Positions 26,704 to 36,062 are shown, numbered from the stretch's first letter. The stretch: 64,000 nt of DNA from Sporichthyaceae bacterium (GCA_036269075.1 DATASX010000120.1:1-64000); one strand, 5' to 3'. Notes: a model not told the origin generated them from the letters alone. Numbers and translations: made by a program.

Positions 26704-26937
26704 TCAGCGTGCCCGGCGCACCAGGTAACCCGGGGCGCCGTCGGGTCCGGCGCACGGCCCCACCCAGTCCTGCCGGCGCATCCCGCACCAGGCCGGGATG
26801 TCCAGGGCCGCGGCCGGGTCGTCGGCCAGCACGCAGACGAGTTCGCCGATCGACACATCGCCGATGTGCTTCGCGAGTTCGATGATCGGTGCCGGGCAGC
26901 GGCGGCCCAGCACGTCGAGAGTCAACGCGACGGTCAC
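26704..26937 (-). CDS. TusA-like sulfurtransferase
   Basis: A 77-residue sulfur-carrier domain with the active Cys in LGRRCPAPIIELAKHIG and the LVCVLADDPAAALDIPAWC segment. TusA proteins accept persulfide sulfur from a cysteine desulfurase and pass it on. GTG 26937 overlaps the cysteine desulfurase stop by four bases, so the two act together. In many Streptomyces the same two domains are fused in one protein (from memory); here they are split. Confidence 0.88.
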   Translation of the reverse strand: MTVALTLDVLGRRCPAPIIELAKHIGDVSIGELVCVLADDPAAALDIPAWCGMRRQDWVGPCAGPDGAPGYLVRRAR

Positions 26938-28079
26938 AGCCCGTGGACCCCGGCCAGCGCCCGCAGCCGCTCCAGCACGCCGGGCAGCACAGCGAGGAAA
27001 CCGTCGACGGTCGCCTCGGTGACGCCGCGGGGCAGCGAGACCCGCACGTTCCCGTGGGACAGCACCCCCATCGCCTCCAGGACGTGGCTGGGGCGCAGCG
27101 TCTGCGCGGTGCACGAGGAACCCGAGTTGACCGCGTAGCCGGCGCGATCCAGTTCCGTGAGCAACGCCTCACCGTCGACGTAGAGGCAGGAGAACGTGAG
27201 CAGGTTCGGCAGGCTGTGGTCCGGGTCGCCGTGCACGACCACGTCCGGGAGCGCGGCCGCGGCCGCCCGGATGCGGTCGGTCAACCGACGCAGGCGGGCG
27301 TTCTCGGCCTCCGCCTCGCCCGCCACCGCAGCCAACGCCGCCGCGGCGGCGCAGATCCCCGGGACGTTCTCGAAACCGGCCACCCGCCCGGACTCCCGCT
27401 CGGTCTCCGGCGCCGGCGACCGCCAGCGGGCCGAGCGGCGCAGCGCGAGCACCCCGACGCCGGGCGGCCCGCCCCACTTGTGCGCGCTGGCACAGAGCAC
27501 CGCCCAGCCGAACGGCACCGGCAGCCGACCCAGCGTCTGCGCGGCGTCGACCAGCAGCGGCACCTCGTTGGCGATCGCGGCGGTGGCCACCGCGTCCACC
27601 GGTTGGACCGTGCCGACCTCATGGTTCGCGCTCTGGAGGCAGGCCAGCGCTGTGCTGGGGTGCAGCGCGCGGACGAACGCCGCCGCCTCGACCCGTCCGC
27701 TCGCCTCGACGTCGACCAGTTCGACCTCGCCGCCGTCCGCCGCGTGCCGGGCCGCGGTGTGCAGGACCGCGGAGTGCTCGACCCGCGAGACGACCAGTCG
27801 GTTGCCGACCCGGGCCCGGCCGCGCAGGACGCCGAGCATGCCGAGTTGGAGCGCGGCGCTGCCGGAGGCGGTGAAGCTGACCTCGCCGGGGGTGGCGCCG
27901 ATGACCTCCGCGACGATCTCCCGGGCCGCGTCCAGCCGCATCCGGGCCCGGCGGCCGTCGCGGTACAACCGCGCCGGGTCCGCCCACCCCGCCTCGACCG
28001 CGGCCAACCAGGCCTCCCGGGCCGCCGGGTGCAGCGGCTCGGTCGAGGCCGCGTCCAGGTAGCCGTCGGGCGAGGTCAC
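26934..28079 (-). CDS. Cysteine desulfurase (class V aminotransferase)
   Basis: A PLP enzyme that takes sulfur from cysteine onto an active-site Cys. The 381 residues show FTASGSAALQLGML, RVEHSAVLHTAARH, LLVDAAQTLGRLPV, the PLP Lys in SAHKWGGPPG and the sulfur-accepting Cys in VNSGSSCTAQTLRPSHV. It is the middle gene of a serpin - desulfurase - TusA operon. GTG 28079 is only four bases from the serpin stop, so translation is likely coupled. It is probably separate from the housekeeping sufS/iscS and may serve thiolation reactions. Confidence 0.92.
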   Translation of the reverse strand: MTSPDGYLDAASTEPLHPAAREAWLAAVEAGWADPARLYRDGRRARMRLDAAREIVAEVIGATPGEVSFTASGSAALQLGMLGVLRGRARVGNRLVVSRVEHSAVLHTAARHAADGGEVELVDVEASGRVEAAAFVRALHPSTALACLQSANHEVGTVQPVDAVATAAIANEVPLLVDAAQTLGRLPVPFGWAVLCASAHKWGGPPGVGVLALRRSARWRSPAPETERESGRVAGFENVPGICAAAAALAAVAGEAEAENARLRRLTDRIRAAAAALPDVVVHGDPDHSLPNLLTFSCLYVDGEALLTELDRAGYAVNSGSSCTAQTLRPSHVLEAMGVLSHGNVRVSLPRGVTEATVDGFLAVLPGVLERLRALAGVHGL

Positions 28080-28083
28080 CTCC

Positions 28084-29409
28084 CTAGTGTGCCCGCGGGT
28101 CCGCGACCGTCCCCAGGAACAGCGGCGCCGAGGTCTTGGTGTCCACGATCTCGAACAAGAACGGCCGGTCGACGGTGAAGTTCACCGGGGGCGTGGGCGA
28201 GACGACCCCCGACAGAGGCACGACCGAGAGGGCGGTCACCGCCGCGGCTTCGGTGCCGTAGCGGTCCACGGAGATCGTCGCCCGATGGATCGCCTGGTCG
28301 ACGTAGAGACCTTCCGTCGAGACGCCGCTCAGGTTGGCCCGGGCCGGGTCGAAACAGTCGGTCACGCCCAACTTCTCCATCAGGGCTTTCAGATCCGGGG
28401 CGCTGTCGAACTGCCACTGCGGCATCGTGACGTTCACCGCAGTGGGCTTCGTCACGCCGGCCGCGGCCAGAACCGCGGGCTTCAGCAGGTCGCCCGGGTT
28501 GTTGGTGCCTGTGGGCCGAATCACCCGCATCGCCAGGCTCCCGCCGAAGTACGGCAGCGTCACGGCCTGCCAGCCCGATCCGGTCGCGTACCCGAAGTTC
28601 GAGGACTTGCTGATCATCGGCAGCTGGACCGGATTCCCGGCAACTTGGAAGTTCTGGCTGCCGGCGTCGTCGAATGCTTTGGTCCAACTCGCCTTCAGGT
28701 AGACCGCGTTCGCCAGGACCAGTCGGGTCGCCGGGTCGAGCTGGTCGAACACCTTCGTGATCCGTCCCGCGGTGTGCTGGGCGGCCCATTGGTTGATGGC
28801 GGCGGCCGCGGCCTGCGGATTGCTGAAGTCCAGGGTCTGCACGTGGCTGCCGAACTGTTCGACCAGCGTCCGCAGGAACGCCGGCTGATAGGCGTAGCCG
28901 GACTTGGCGAACAGGCCGTTCGTCACGGTCAACACTGGCCGTTGCGGTTCGGTGTCGCCCGTCGGAGTCGGAGTCGGAGTCGGGGTCGACGTCGGCGGGG
29001 CGATGTCACCGGTGACCAACTGGCTGGTCAGGGCGTTGAACGCGGTCGCAAAACCGGTCGGCAGGCCGAGAGTCGTCTCGATCTGCTTCGCGGTGTTGCC
29101 GGCCGCGCCCACGTCGAGCATCGCGAACGCCTCGGCAATGCTCAGCGGCGAGAACACCAGGTTCTGCCCCGGCGCCTGCGCCGCCTCGGCGAAGCGGGCC
29201 GCGAAGGCGTCCAGCCCGGCGACCGTCGCCGAAACCGGTGCCCCGCCGGCGGCCGGCAACCGTTGGGCCGCCACCGCCAGGGCGCCCGGTTCCTCGGCGG
29301 TCGGAGCGGGGCCGGCGGTGACCGGGCTCGCGGTCTCGGCCGCCGAACCACACCCGCCGAGCAGCGTCGCGGCCAGGCCGCCGGCGATCCAGCGTCCGAT
29401 CCGTCTCAT
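28084..29409 (-). CDS. Lipoprotein serpin (serine protease inhibitor)
   Basis: The 441-residue protein has a lipoprotein signal peptide (MRRIGRWIAGGLAATLLGGC, Cys20), a Ser/Thr/Pro-rich linker and a full serpin fold: NLVFSPLSIAEAFAMLDVGA, VLTVTNGLFA, NQWAAQHTAGRITKVFD, LVLANAVYLKASWTKAF and DRPFLFEIVDTKTSAPLFLG. The hinge GTEAAAVTA is intact and fits an inhibitory serpin. Counting from Gly385 as P15 puts the scissile bond at Leu399-Ser400 (VVPL/SGVV), which suggests inhibition of chymotrypsin- or elastase-like proteases. A Thr-Pro repeat is inserted at residues about 140-149. The gene starts the operon with cysteine desulfurase and is divergent from ctaC. Confidence 0.93.
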   Translation of the reverse strand: MRRIGRWIAGGLAATLLGGCGSAAETASPVTAGPAPTAEEPGALAVAAQRLPAAGGAPVSATVAGLDAFAARFAEAAQAPGQNLVFSPLSIAEAFAMLDVGAAGNTAKQIETTLGLPTGFATAFNALTSQLVTGDIAPPTSTPTPTPTPTGDTEPQRPVLTVTNGLFAKSGYAYQPAFLRTLVEQFGSHVQTLDFSNPQAAAAAINQWAAQHTAGRITKVFDQLDPATRLVLANAVYLKASWTKAFDDAGSQNFQVAGNPVQLPMISKSSNFGYATGSGWQAVTLPYFGGSLAMRVIRPTGTNNPGDLLKPAVLAAAGVTKPTAVNVTMPQWQFDSAPDLKALMEKLGVTDCFDPARANLSGVSTEGLYVDQAIHRATISVDRYGTEAAAVTALSVVPLSGVVSPTPPVNFTVDRPFLFEIVDTKTSAPLFLGTVADPRAH

Positions 29410-29505
29410 GGGCCACTCCAGTTCTGCTTGCCGTGGTGTCGCGCAGGTGCCTCAAGGACGCAGCCGTGCCTAGTTTCGTTCACCCGACCCCGCGCGACAT
29501 GAACG

Positions 29506-29521
29506 GACCTGCGCGCAGGTC
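29506..29521. promoter_or_regulatory. 16-bp perfect palindrome GACCTGCGCGCAGGTC between serpin and ctaC
   Basis: It has no spacer and lies where the -35 of the ctaC promoter would be, 97 bases before the serpin start. It could be an operator acting on both directions. Confidence 0.4.
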
Positions 29522-29537
29522 ACAACCGCACCCGGAG

Positions 29538-29543
29538 TAGGCT
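29538..29543 (+). promoter_or_regulatory. -10 box TAGGCT for ctaC-ctaD-ctaF
   Basis: TAGGCT lies 78 bases before the ctaC start. No good -35 is visible; the palindrome occupies that place. Confidence 0.35.
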
Positions 29544-29621
29544 GCGCGCGCAAGATCCGGGGTTTTTGGTGCCCTTGGTCCGCTGCGCCGATTTGCTCGG
29601 TCTTGATCGGAAAGGCCCGCG

Positions 29622-30506
29622 TTGCGTCCCTTCGGTCCGCCGCCGCACAGGCGGCCCCGCAGCCCCCGCCGGGCCTTTGGCATCGGCGCCGCGTTGGCAT
29701 TCGTGCTGCTCACCTGCACCGGATGCGACACGACCCATCTGCCGAACCTGGCGTTCCCCAACCCCGCGACCAAGGAGTCGCCGCAGATCATGCTCATGTG
29801 GGAGGGCTCCTGGCTCGCCGCGCTGATCGTCGGCGGCGTGGTCTGGGGTCTGATCCTGTGGGCCTGCGTGTTCCACCGGAAGAAGTCCGAGGACCACATC
29901 CCGATCCAGAGCCGGTACAACCTGCCGATCGAAGTCCTCTACACCGTCATCCCGTTCATCATCGTCGCGGTCCTGTTCTTCTTCACCGCCCGCGACGAGT
30001 CGAACATCCTGGACCTGAAGAAGAAGCCGGACGAGACGGTCAACGTCGTCGGTCGGCAGTGGAGCTGGACCTTCAACTACGTCACCGACCAGGCCTACGA
30101 CGTCGGCACTCCGGCCCAACTGCCGCAACTGTGGCTGCCGGTCAACGAGACGGTTCGGTTCGTTCTCACCTCGCCCGACGTGATCCATTCGTTCTGGATC
30201 CCGGCCTTCCTGTTCAAGATGGATGTGTTCCCGGGCAAGGAGAACACCTTCCAGCTGACGCCGAACAAGATCGGCGTCTACGAGGGCAAGTGCGCCGAGC
30301 TGTGCGGGACCTACCACTCCCGGATGCTGTTCTCGGTCCACGTCGTCTCGCAGGCTGACTACCAGGCGCACGAGGCCGCACTGCGAGCCGCCGGGCAGAC
30401 TGGCAACCTGTGGCAGGGCGTGGTCAACAGTGCCGCGGACCGCGAGCGCGCCTACACCCTCGGGGACCCGTCGATCCCCCCGCCGCCGGAGGAGAGAACC
30501 AAGTGA
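29622..30506 (+). CDS. ctaC: Cytochrome c oxidase subunit II
   Basis: Carries the CuA site that receives electrons from the bcc complex in the aa3 oxidase. The 294-residue protein has an N-terminal signal/anchor with a possible but imperfect lipobox ending in Cys (FVLLTCTGC), two membrane helices (about 60-83 and 103-122) and the CuA domain with [13 protein letters not shown] and [12 protein letters not shown]. The start is TTG 29622, six bases after AAAGG. Its stop overlaps the ctaD start (GTGA). It is the first gene of ctaC-ctaD-ctaF. Confidence 0.95.
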   Translation: MRPFGPPPHRRPRSPRRAFGIGAALAFVLLTCTGCDTTHLPNLAFPNPATKESPQIMLMWEGSWLAALIVGGVVWGLILWACVFHRKKSEDHIPIQSRYNLPIEVLYTVIPFIIVAVLFFFTARDESNILDLKKKPDETVNVVGRQWSWTFNYVTDQAYDVGTPAQLPQLWLPVNETVRFVLTSPDVIHSFWIPAFLFKMDVFPGKENTFQLTPNKIGVYEGKCAELCGTYHSRMLFSVHVVSQADYQAHEAALRAAGQTGNLWQGVVNSAADRERAYTLGDPSIPPPPEERTK

Positions 30507-32242
30507 CCACCGCGGACCAAACCCTGCGGGTTGCGGCTATCCCACGTGAGCGCAAGCGCACGTTGGGCGCGGCAATCATCGAGTGGGTGACCACCACCGA
30601 TCACAAGAAGATCGGTTACCTGTACCTGGTCACCTCGTTCGTGTTCTTCATGATCGCCGGCCTGATGGCCATGATCATGCGGGCGGAGCTGGCCCGGCCG
30701 GGCCTGCAGTTCGTGACGGAGGACCAGTTCAACCAGCTGTTCACGATGCACGGCACGATCATGCTGCTGCTGTTCGCGACGCCCCTGTTCGTCGGCTTCA
30801 CGAACGTGATCATGCCGCTGCAGATCGGCTCACCGGACGTGGCTTTCCCGCGGCTGAACATGTTCAGCTACTGGCTGTTCCTGTTCGGCGGGACGATCCT
30901 GATGCTGGGCTTCATCACCCCGGGCGGCCCGGCCGACTTCGGGTGGTTCGCCTACACCCCGCTGACCGACGCGGTGCACTCGCCGAACGTCGGCGCGGAT
31001 CTGTGGATCATGGGCCTGGCATTGGCTGGCTTCGGGACGATCCTCGGTGGCGTCAACTTCGTCACCACGATCGTGTGCATGCGGGCGCCGGGCATGACCA
31101 TGTTCCGGATGCCGATCTTCACCTGGAACGTGCTGGTGACCTCGATCCTGGTGCTGATCGCCTTCCCGGTCCTGGCCGGTGCGCTGCTGGTGCTCGAGGC
31201 CGATCGCAAGATCGGGACCCACGTCTTCGATGCGTCGAACGGCGGCGCCTTGCTCTGGCAACACCTGTTCTGGTTCTTCGGGCATCCCGAGGTCTACATC
31301 ATCGCCCTGCCGTTCTTCGGCATCATCACCGAGATCCTGCCGGTGTTCAGCCGCAAGCCGATCTTCGGCTACAAGGGTCTGGTTTTCGCGACGCTGTCGA
31401 TCGCGGCGCTTTCGGTGAGCGTCTGGGCGCACCACATGTACGTGACAGGCGGAGTGTTGCTGCCCTTCTTCGCGTTCATGACATTCCTGATCGCGGTGCC
31501 CACGGGGGTGAAGTTCTTCAACTGGGTCGGCACGATCTGGCGCGGGGCGCTCACGTTCGACACCCCGATGCTTTGGGCCATCGGCTTCCTCGTCACGTTC
31601 CTGTTCGGCGGCCTGACCGGGATCATCCTGGCCGCGCCGCCGCTGGACTTCCCGCTGTCCGACTCGTACTTCGTGGTGGCGCACTTCCACTACGTGGTGT
31701 TCGGGACGGTCGTTTTCGCGATGTTCGCCGGGTTCTACTTCTGGTGGCCGAAGATGACCGGCAAGATGCTCGACGAGCGTTTGGGCAAGATCCACTTCTG
31801 GATGCTGTTCTTCGGCTTCCACACCACGTTCCTGGTGCAGCACTGGCTCGGCGCCGAGGGCATGGCCCGCCGGTATGCGGACTACCTGGCCAGCGACGGC
31901 TACACGACGCTGAACACGATCTCGTCGATCGGGGCCTTCGTTCTCGGCCTGTCCACGATCCCGTTCCTGCTCAACGTAGTCATCACCACCAGGCGGGCTC
32001 CGCGGGTCACCGTGGACGACCCGTGGGGCTGGGGCCGTTCCCTGGAGTGGGCGACGAGCTGCCCGGCGCCGCGGCACAACTTCCTGTCGATGCCGCGCAT
32101 CCGCTCCGAAAGCCCGGCGTTCGACCTGCACCACCCCGAGCTGGTCGGCTCGCACACACACCACAGTGGCCAGGGCGCCACGCTGCTGGAGGAGATCTAC
32201 GGCGAGCCGGACGTCTCCGGGCCCGAGGGCGAGAGGCACTAA
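30503..32242 (+). CDS. ctaD: Cytochrome c oxidase subunit I
   Basis: The catalytic haem-copper subunit of the aa3 oxidase, with 12 membrane helices in 579 residues. Metal ligands are visible: low-spin haem His in [10 protein letters not shown], CuB His and cross-linked Tyr in [13 protein letters not shown], the CuB His pair in WAHHMYVTG, and haem a3 and a ligands in [13 protein letters not shown] 30503 has a strong GGAGGAGA upstream and overlaps the ctaC stop. The C-terminal tail past residue 540 is cytoplasmic and His-rich. Confidence 0.97.
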   Translation: MTTADQTLRVAAIPRERKRTLGAAIIEWVTTTDHKKIGYLYLVTSFVFFMIAGLMAMIMRAELARPGLQFVTEDQFNQLFTMHGTIMLLLFATPLFVGFTNVIMPLQIGSPDVAFPRLNMFSYWLFLFGGTILMLGFITPGGPADFGWFAYTPLTDAVHSPNVGADLWIMGLALAGFGTILGGVNFVTTIVCMRAPGMTMFRMPIFTWNVLVTSILVLIAFPVLAGALLVLEADRKIGTHVFDASNGGALLWQHLFWFFGHPEVYIIALPFFGIITEILPVFSRKPIFGYKGLVFATLSIAALSVSVWAHHMYVTGGVLLPFFAFMTFLIAVPTGVKFFNWVGTIWRGALTFDTPMLWAIGFLVTFLFGGLTGIILAAPPLDFPLSDSYFVVAHFHYVVFGTVVFAMFAGFYFWWPKMTGKMLDERLGKIHFWMLFFGFHTTFLVQHWLGAEGMARRYADYLASDGYTTLNTISSIGAFVLGLSTIPFLLNVVITTRRAPRVTVDDPWGWGRSLEWATSCPAPRHNFLSMPRIRSESPAFDLHHPELVGSHTHHSGQGATLLEEIYGEPDVSGPEGERH

Positions 32243-32246
32243 CAAA

Positions 32247-32642
32247 GTGAAGGTCGAAGGAAACGTCTTCGCCGGGATGGGCATCTTCGTCGCTCCGGTC
32301 ATCCCGATCTACTGGCACTACTCGCAGGACCCGACGGGCACGGCAGCACTGGTCATGACCTTCGGCCTGTGCTCGCTGGTCGCCTTCTACCTCCTGTTCA
32401 CCGCTCGCCGCATCGACGCGCGCCCCGAGGACGACCGCAACGCCCTGATCGAGGACGGCGCCGGCGAGCAGGGCTTCTACAGCCCGTACAGCTGGTGGCC
32501 GTTGGCGCTGGCCGCGAGCGGTGCGATGGGCTTCCTGGGCATCGTCATCGGCTGGTGGATGTTCATCCTGGCGGTGCCCGCCTTCGCGCTGTCCGCCTTC
32601 GGATTCTGCTTCGAGTACTACCGCGGCGAGCACGCTCACTGA
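32247..32642 (+). CDS. ctaF: Cytochrome c oxidase subunit IV, actinobacterial type
   Basis: A 131-residue protein with four membrane helices, starting MKVEGNVFAGMGIFVAPVI and ending FEYYRGEHAH, as in the actinobacterial cyt_c_ox_IV family (Rv2199c). It is a structural subunit of the bcc-aa3 supercomplex. GTG 32247 lies four bases after the ctaD stop, so it is part of the same operon. Confidence 0.92.
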   Translation: MKVEGNVFAGMGIFVAPVIPIYWHYSQDPTGTAALVMTFGLCSLVAFYLLFTARRIDARPEDDRNALIEDGAGEQGFYSPYSWWPLALAASGAMGFLGIVIGWWMFILAVPAFALSAFGFCFEYYRGEHAH

Positions 32643-32725
32643 TTTCGGTCAAGACACGCCAGAGACAGCGCAATCGGTGGGGTTGGTAACAAATCCGACC
32701 CGCCCCCCGATCCGAATTCGGAACG

Positions 32726-32731
32726 TAAGCT
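32726..32731 (+). promoter_or_regulatory. Possible -10 box TAAGCT for the L,D-transpeptidase
   Basis: TAAGCT precedes the L,D-transpeptidase start by 109 bases in a 198-bp gap. A CCGAATTCGG palindrome lies just upstream. No -35 is evident. Confidence 0.3.
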
Positions 32732-32840
32732 TTGGCCCGAACGGCTGCGCACGTATTTGCGGTGCGGCACCGAAGGGCCACCGAATGCGTGGCGTGTGCG
32801 ATCGGCGTCCTCAAAGCGCCCGGACTGGTCAGGGTGAGAT

Positions 32841-34247
32841 ATGCAGGCGAGCGGCGGGGGGCGTCATCAGCGCCCGCGGCGGGTCCTGCGAGGTGCTGTC
32901 CTGGGAAGCTGTGCGGTTGTCGCGCTGAGCGCCTGCGGGGCGACGACCTCGACCGCCCCGCAGGCCTCCGGCGTCATTGCCGGTGAAGCGTCCCCCAAGC
33001 CGGTCTCCGCGGTCCTGACGACCACCCCGGCCGCCGGCACCGCCACCGTGCCGACCGACTTCACCCCAGCGCTGTCCGTGGCCCGCGGGAAGATCGTCAG
33101 CGCCGCGCTGCACGACCTGACCGGTCGCGAGGTGCCCGGCACGCTCGCCGCCGACGGCGTCTCCTGGCACGCCACCGGGCCGCTGACCGCCGGCAAGCAG
33201 TACACGTTCGAGGTGAGCGGCGCCGACGACCGCGGCCACCCGTTCGTCAACAAGTCCTCGTTCGCCACGATCAAGGACAACAACGTCGTCCAGGCCTGGG
33301 TCAGTCCGCTGGCCGGGATGACGGTGGGCGTCGGCCAGCCGATCGCCGTCCAGTTCTCCCACCCGATCGTCGACCGGGCAGCGGTCGAGAGCCACCTGCG
33401 GGTGGATACCTCCAAACCGGTGGTCGGCGCCTGGCACTGGATCAGCGACGACGTCATTCACTACCGACCCGAGCAGTACTGGCCGGCCAACACCAAGGTC
33501 GTGCTGCACACCGACCTGAAGGATCTCGCCGTCGGCGGCGGCCGCTACGGCGACGCAAACCGCACGATCGCCTTCACCGTCGGCCGCTCCCAGATCACCG
33601 TGGTCGACGTGAAGACCCACCAGCTGCAGGTCATCCGCGACGGCAAGCTGATCCGCACGGTCAAGGTCAGCACCGGCAAGAAGCACTACCTGACCCGCGG
33701 CGGCATCAAGGTCGTGCTCGGCATGGAGCGCGAGAAGCACATGGTCGGCACCTCGATCGGCATCCCGAAGACCTCGCCGGACTACTTCGACCTGAAGGTG
33801 AAGTACGCCGTGCGAATGACCTGGAGCGGCGAGTTCCTGCACGCCGCGCCGTGGCAGGGCAACAACCACGGCCGCGCCAACGTCAGCCACGGCTGCGTGG
33901 GAATGAGCACGTCCGACGCGAAGTGGTACTACGAGCACTCGATGGTCGGCGACATCATCAAGGTGAACGGCTCGCCGCGCAAGATGGAGCTGCGCAACGG
34001 CTACGGCGACTGGAACCTGTCCTGGAGCGACTGGCTCTCCGGCAGCGCCCTGCCGCACGAGGCTGCGGGTCCGGACAGCCCCACCGGCGGCGATCCCGGC
34101 AGTCTCACGTCCCCGCAGTCGCCGGACGCGCCGGTTGCCCCGAGCAGCGTCGGCGGGCCCTCGTCGGCGCCGCAACCGGCAGCCACGGACACCCCGACAC
34201 CGACGGCCACGCCCGAGCCGGCCCGCAAGACCTCGCTGTCCCGCTGA
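32841..34247 (+). CDS. Lipoprotein L,D-transpeptidase
   Basis: Forms 3-3 cross-links in peptidoglycan outside the membrane. The 468-residue protein has a lipoprotein signal (VVALSAC), two Ig-like domains (about 55-140 and 145-235) and a YkuD catalytic domain with HAAPWQGNNHGRANVSHG followed by the nucleophile Cys352 in HGCVGMS. The C-terminal part (from about 395) is a Pro/Ser/Thr-rich disordered tail. The domain order matches mycobacterial LdtB. The region downstream holds three hairpins before qcrB. Confidence 0.93.
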   Translation: MQASGGGRHQRPRRVLRGAVLGSCAVVALSACGATTSTAPQASGVIAGEASPKPVSAVLTTTPAAGTATVPTDFTPALSVARGKIVSAALHDLTGREVPGTLAADGVSWHATGPLTAGKQYTFEVSGADDRGHPFVNKSSFATIKDNNVVQAWVSPLAGMTVGVGQPIAVQFSHPIVDRAAVESHLRVDTSKPVVGAWHWISDDVIHYRPEQYWPANTKVVLHTDLKDLAVGGGRYGDANRTIAFTVGRSQITVVDVKTHQLQVIRDGKLIRTVKVSTGKKHYLTRGGIKVVLGMEREKHMVGTSIGIPKTSPDYFDLKVKYAVRMTWSGEFLHAAPWQGNNHGRANVSHGCVGMSTSDAKWYYEHSMVGDIIKVNGSPRKMELRNGYGDWNLSWSDWLSGSALPHEAAGPDSPTGGDPGSLTSPQSPDAPVAPSSVGGPSSAPQPAATDTPTPTATPEPARKTSLSR

Positions 34248-34269
34248 GGCACGAGGCCTCCACCCGGAA

Positions 34270-34341
34270 ACGTCGTCGACCGTTACGGCAGCTTGTCAGC
34301 CGAAATAACGGCCGACACGCTGCTGTAAACGTCGACGACGT
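34270..34341. other. Large imperfect hairpin downstream of the L,D-transpeptidase
   Basis: Arms of 23 bases (34270-34292 and 34319-34341) match except at three positions; the outer 11 bases pair perfectly. The 26-base loop can itself pair through GTCAGCCG and CGGCCGAC with one mismatch. The 72-base structure lies 23 bases after the stop. It may be a first terminator, an mRNA stabiliser, or a small structured RNA. Confidence 0.6.
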
Positions 34342-34398
34342 CAAACGGTGGGGCTCCGGAGGCGCCCGGCGAAGCCCCCGGACCCAGCACAACTTGCG

Positions 34399-34434
34399 AG
34401 AAGGGGCGGCGTCCAGGTGGACGCCGCCCCTTCT
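34399..34434. terminator. Bidirectional terminator between the L,D-transpeptidase and qcrB
   Basis: AGAAGGGGCGGCGTCC (34399-34414) pairs perfectly over 16 bp with 34419-34434 around the loop AGGT. The A- and T-containing ends give each strand a short T-rich tail (TTCTTC or CTTCTC). This is the strongest terminator in the window. Confidence 0.85.
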
Positions 34435-34445
34435 TCGGGTCTGGC

Positions 34446-36062
34446 TCAGTGGTGGCCGTGGTCCCCGTGGCCGCTGGTGAGCTCCGCGTACTCCTCGGCG
34501 CTCGGCTTCGGCAGCCGGTCGGCGTACCAGAAGCGCGAGAGCCGGGCGCGGACCTTGTTGACGCCCGCGGCCGGGGCCGGGATGCCGTCGGCGTCGGTGG
34601 CCGGGCCGGCATCGATCGCCGGGTGGTCGAGCCGGGCCATCAGCTTGAACCGCTGCTCGGCGCTGATCGGCTCGTGGATCTCGATGAACTCGCCGTTGGG
34701 CAGGCGCTTGATGATGCCCGTCTCCCGGCCGTGCAGGACCCGGGCGAGATCCTTGCGCTGCAGGCCCAGGCAAGCGCGTTTGGTCACCTTGAACACAATC
34801 GGTGGCACGACGATCAACGCGACCTGCGTGAACCTGGTGACGTAGCTGATCTCGGTGTGGAAGGCGTAGGCGATGAGGTCGTTGCCGCCGTTCATCCACA
34901 GCAAGCCGTAGAACGCGATCGACATCGCGCCCAGCGCCGTGCGGACCGGGTTGTCGCGGGGCCGGTCGAGCAGGTGATGCTCCCGCTTGTCACTGGTGAC
35001 GAACGCCTCGATGAACGGATAGACCGCCAACAGGGTCATCATGATCCCGGGCAGGATCACTGCCGGGACCAAGATGTTCCACATGACCGTGTGGCCCCAG
35101 AGGTGGGTCTCCAGGTTCGGCATCGCACGTAGCGAGCCCTCGAGGAACCCGATGTACCAGTCCGGTTGTGAGCCGGCGGATATCTGGTCCGGATAGTAGG
35201 GGCCGTACAACCAGATCGGGTTGATCTGGGCGATGCCGCCGAGCAGGGCGCAGAGGCCGAACACGACGAAGAAGAAGCCGCCCGCCTTGGCCATGTAGAC
35301 CGGCATGAGCGGGAACCCGACGACGTTCTCGTTGGTGCGGCCCGGTCCGGGGAACTGGGTGTGCTTCTGCACGACGACCAGCATCAGGTGCATCGTGATC
35401 AGCAGCAGGATGATGCCGGGGACGAGGAGGACGTGGGCGACGAACAGGCGTGGAATGACGTCCTGCCCGGGGAACTCGCCGCCGAGCATGAAGAAGCTCA
35501 GGTAGGTGCCGACCACGGGGACCGAGGCGATCACGGCCATGAAGATCCGCAGACCCGTGCCGGAGAGCAGGTCGTCGGGCAGTGAGTAGCCGGCGAATCC
35601 TTCCAGCAGGGCGAGGGTAAGAAGGCCGTTGCCGATCAACCAGTTGAGTTCCCGCGGCTTGCGGAACGCGCCGGTGAAGAAGATCCGGAACAGGTGCACC
35701 ACGATCGCCGCGACGAAGATCAGTGCGGCCCAGTGGTGGATCTGCCGCATCAGCAGGCCACCGCGGACGTCGAACGAGATGCGAATTGTCGACTCGTAGG
35801 CCTGGGACATCGAGATGCCCTGCAACGGCACGTAGGAGCCGTGGTAGGCGACCTCGTTCATGCTGGGCTGGAAGAACAGCGTCAGGTACGTGCCGGACAG
35901 CAGGCAGATGATGAAGCTGTAGAGCGCGATCTCGCCGAGCATGAACGACCAGTGCTCGGGGAACACCTTGCGCAGGTTCCTCTTGGCACCGGCGTTGGAC
36001 CCGATGCGCTCGTCGAGGTAGGTGGCGACCCCGCCACCGATCTTCGCCGCCGGACTACTCAT
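34446..36062 (-). CDS. qcrB: Cytochrome bc1 (bcc) complex cytochrome b subunit
   Basis: Holds the two b haems and the quinol sites of the menaquinol:cytochrome c oxidoreductase. The 538-residue protein has at least eight membrane helices and the haem-ligand His pairs in HHWAALIFVAAIVVHLFRIFF (given in two parts: HHWAALIFV and VVHLFRIFF) and HVLLVPGI with MHLMLVV. The Qo-site PEWY-like motif appears as PDWYIGFLEGS. It has the long actinobacterial C-terminal extension. The ATG at 36062 lies inside a hairpin stem. QcrB is the target of Q203-type inhibitors in mycobacteria. Confidence 0.96.
   Translation of the reverse strand: MSSPAAKIGGGVATYLDERIGSNAGAKRNLRKVFPEHWSFMLGEIALYSFIICLLSGTYLTLFFQPSMNEVAYHGSYVPLQGISMSQAYESTIRISFDVRGGLLMRQIHHWAALIFVAAIVVHLFRIFFTGAFRKPRELNWLIGNGLLTLALLEGFAGYSLPDDLLSGTGLRIFMAVIASVPVVGTYLSFFMLGGEFPGQDVIPRLFVAHVLLVPGIILLLITMHLMLVVVQKHTQFPGPGRTNENVVGFPLMPVYMAKAGGFFFVVFGLCALLGGIAQINPIWLYGPYYPDQISAGSQPDWYIGFLEGSLRAMPNLETHLWGHTVMWNILVPAVILPGIMMTLLAVYPFIEAFVTSDKREHHLLDRPRDNPVRTALGAMSIAFYGLLWMNGGNDLIAYAFHTEISYVTRFTQVALIVVPPIVFKVTKRACLGLQRKDLARVLHGRETGIIKRLPNGEFIEIHEPISAEQRFKLMARLDHPAIDAGPATDADGIPAPAAGVNKVRARLSRFWYADRLPKPSAEEYAELTSGHGDHGHH

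Noticed and set aside
28940-29000. Short GTCGGA tandem repeat as an intergenic repeat
   Set aside because: It is inside the serpin gene and encodes the Thr-Pro linker insertion, so it is not a separate element.
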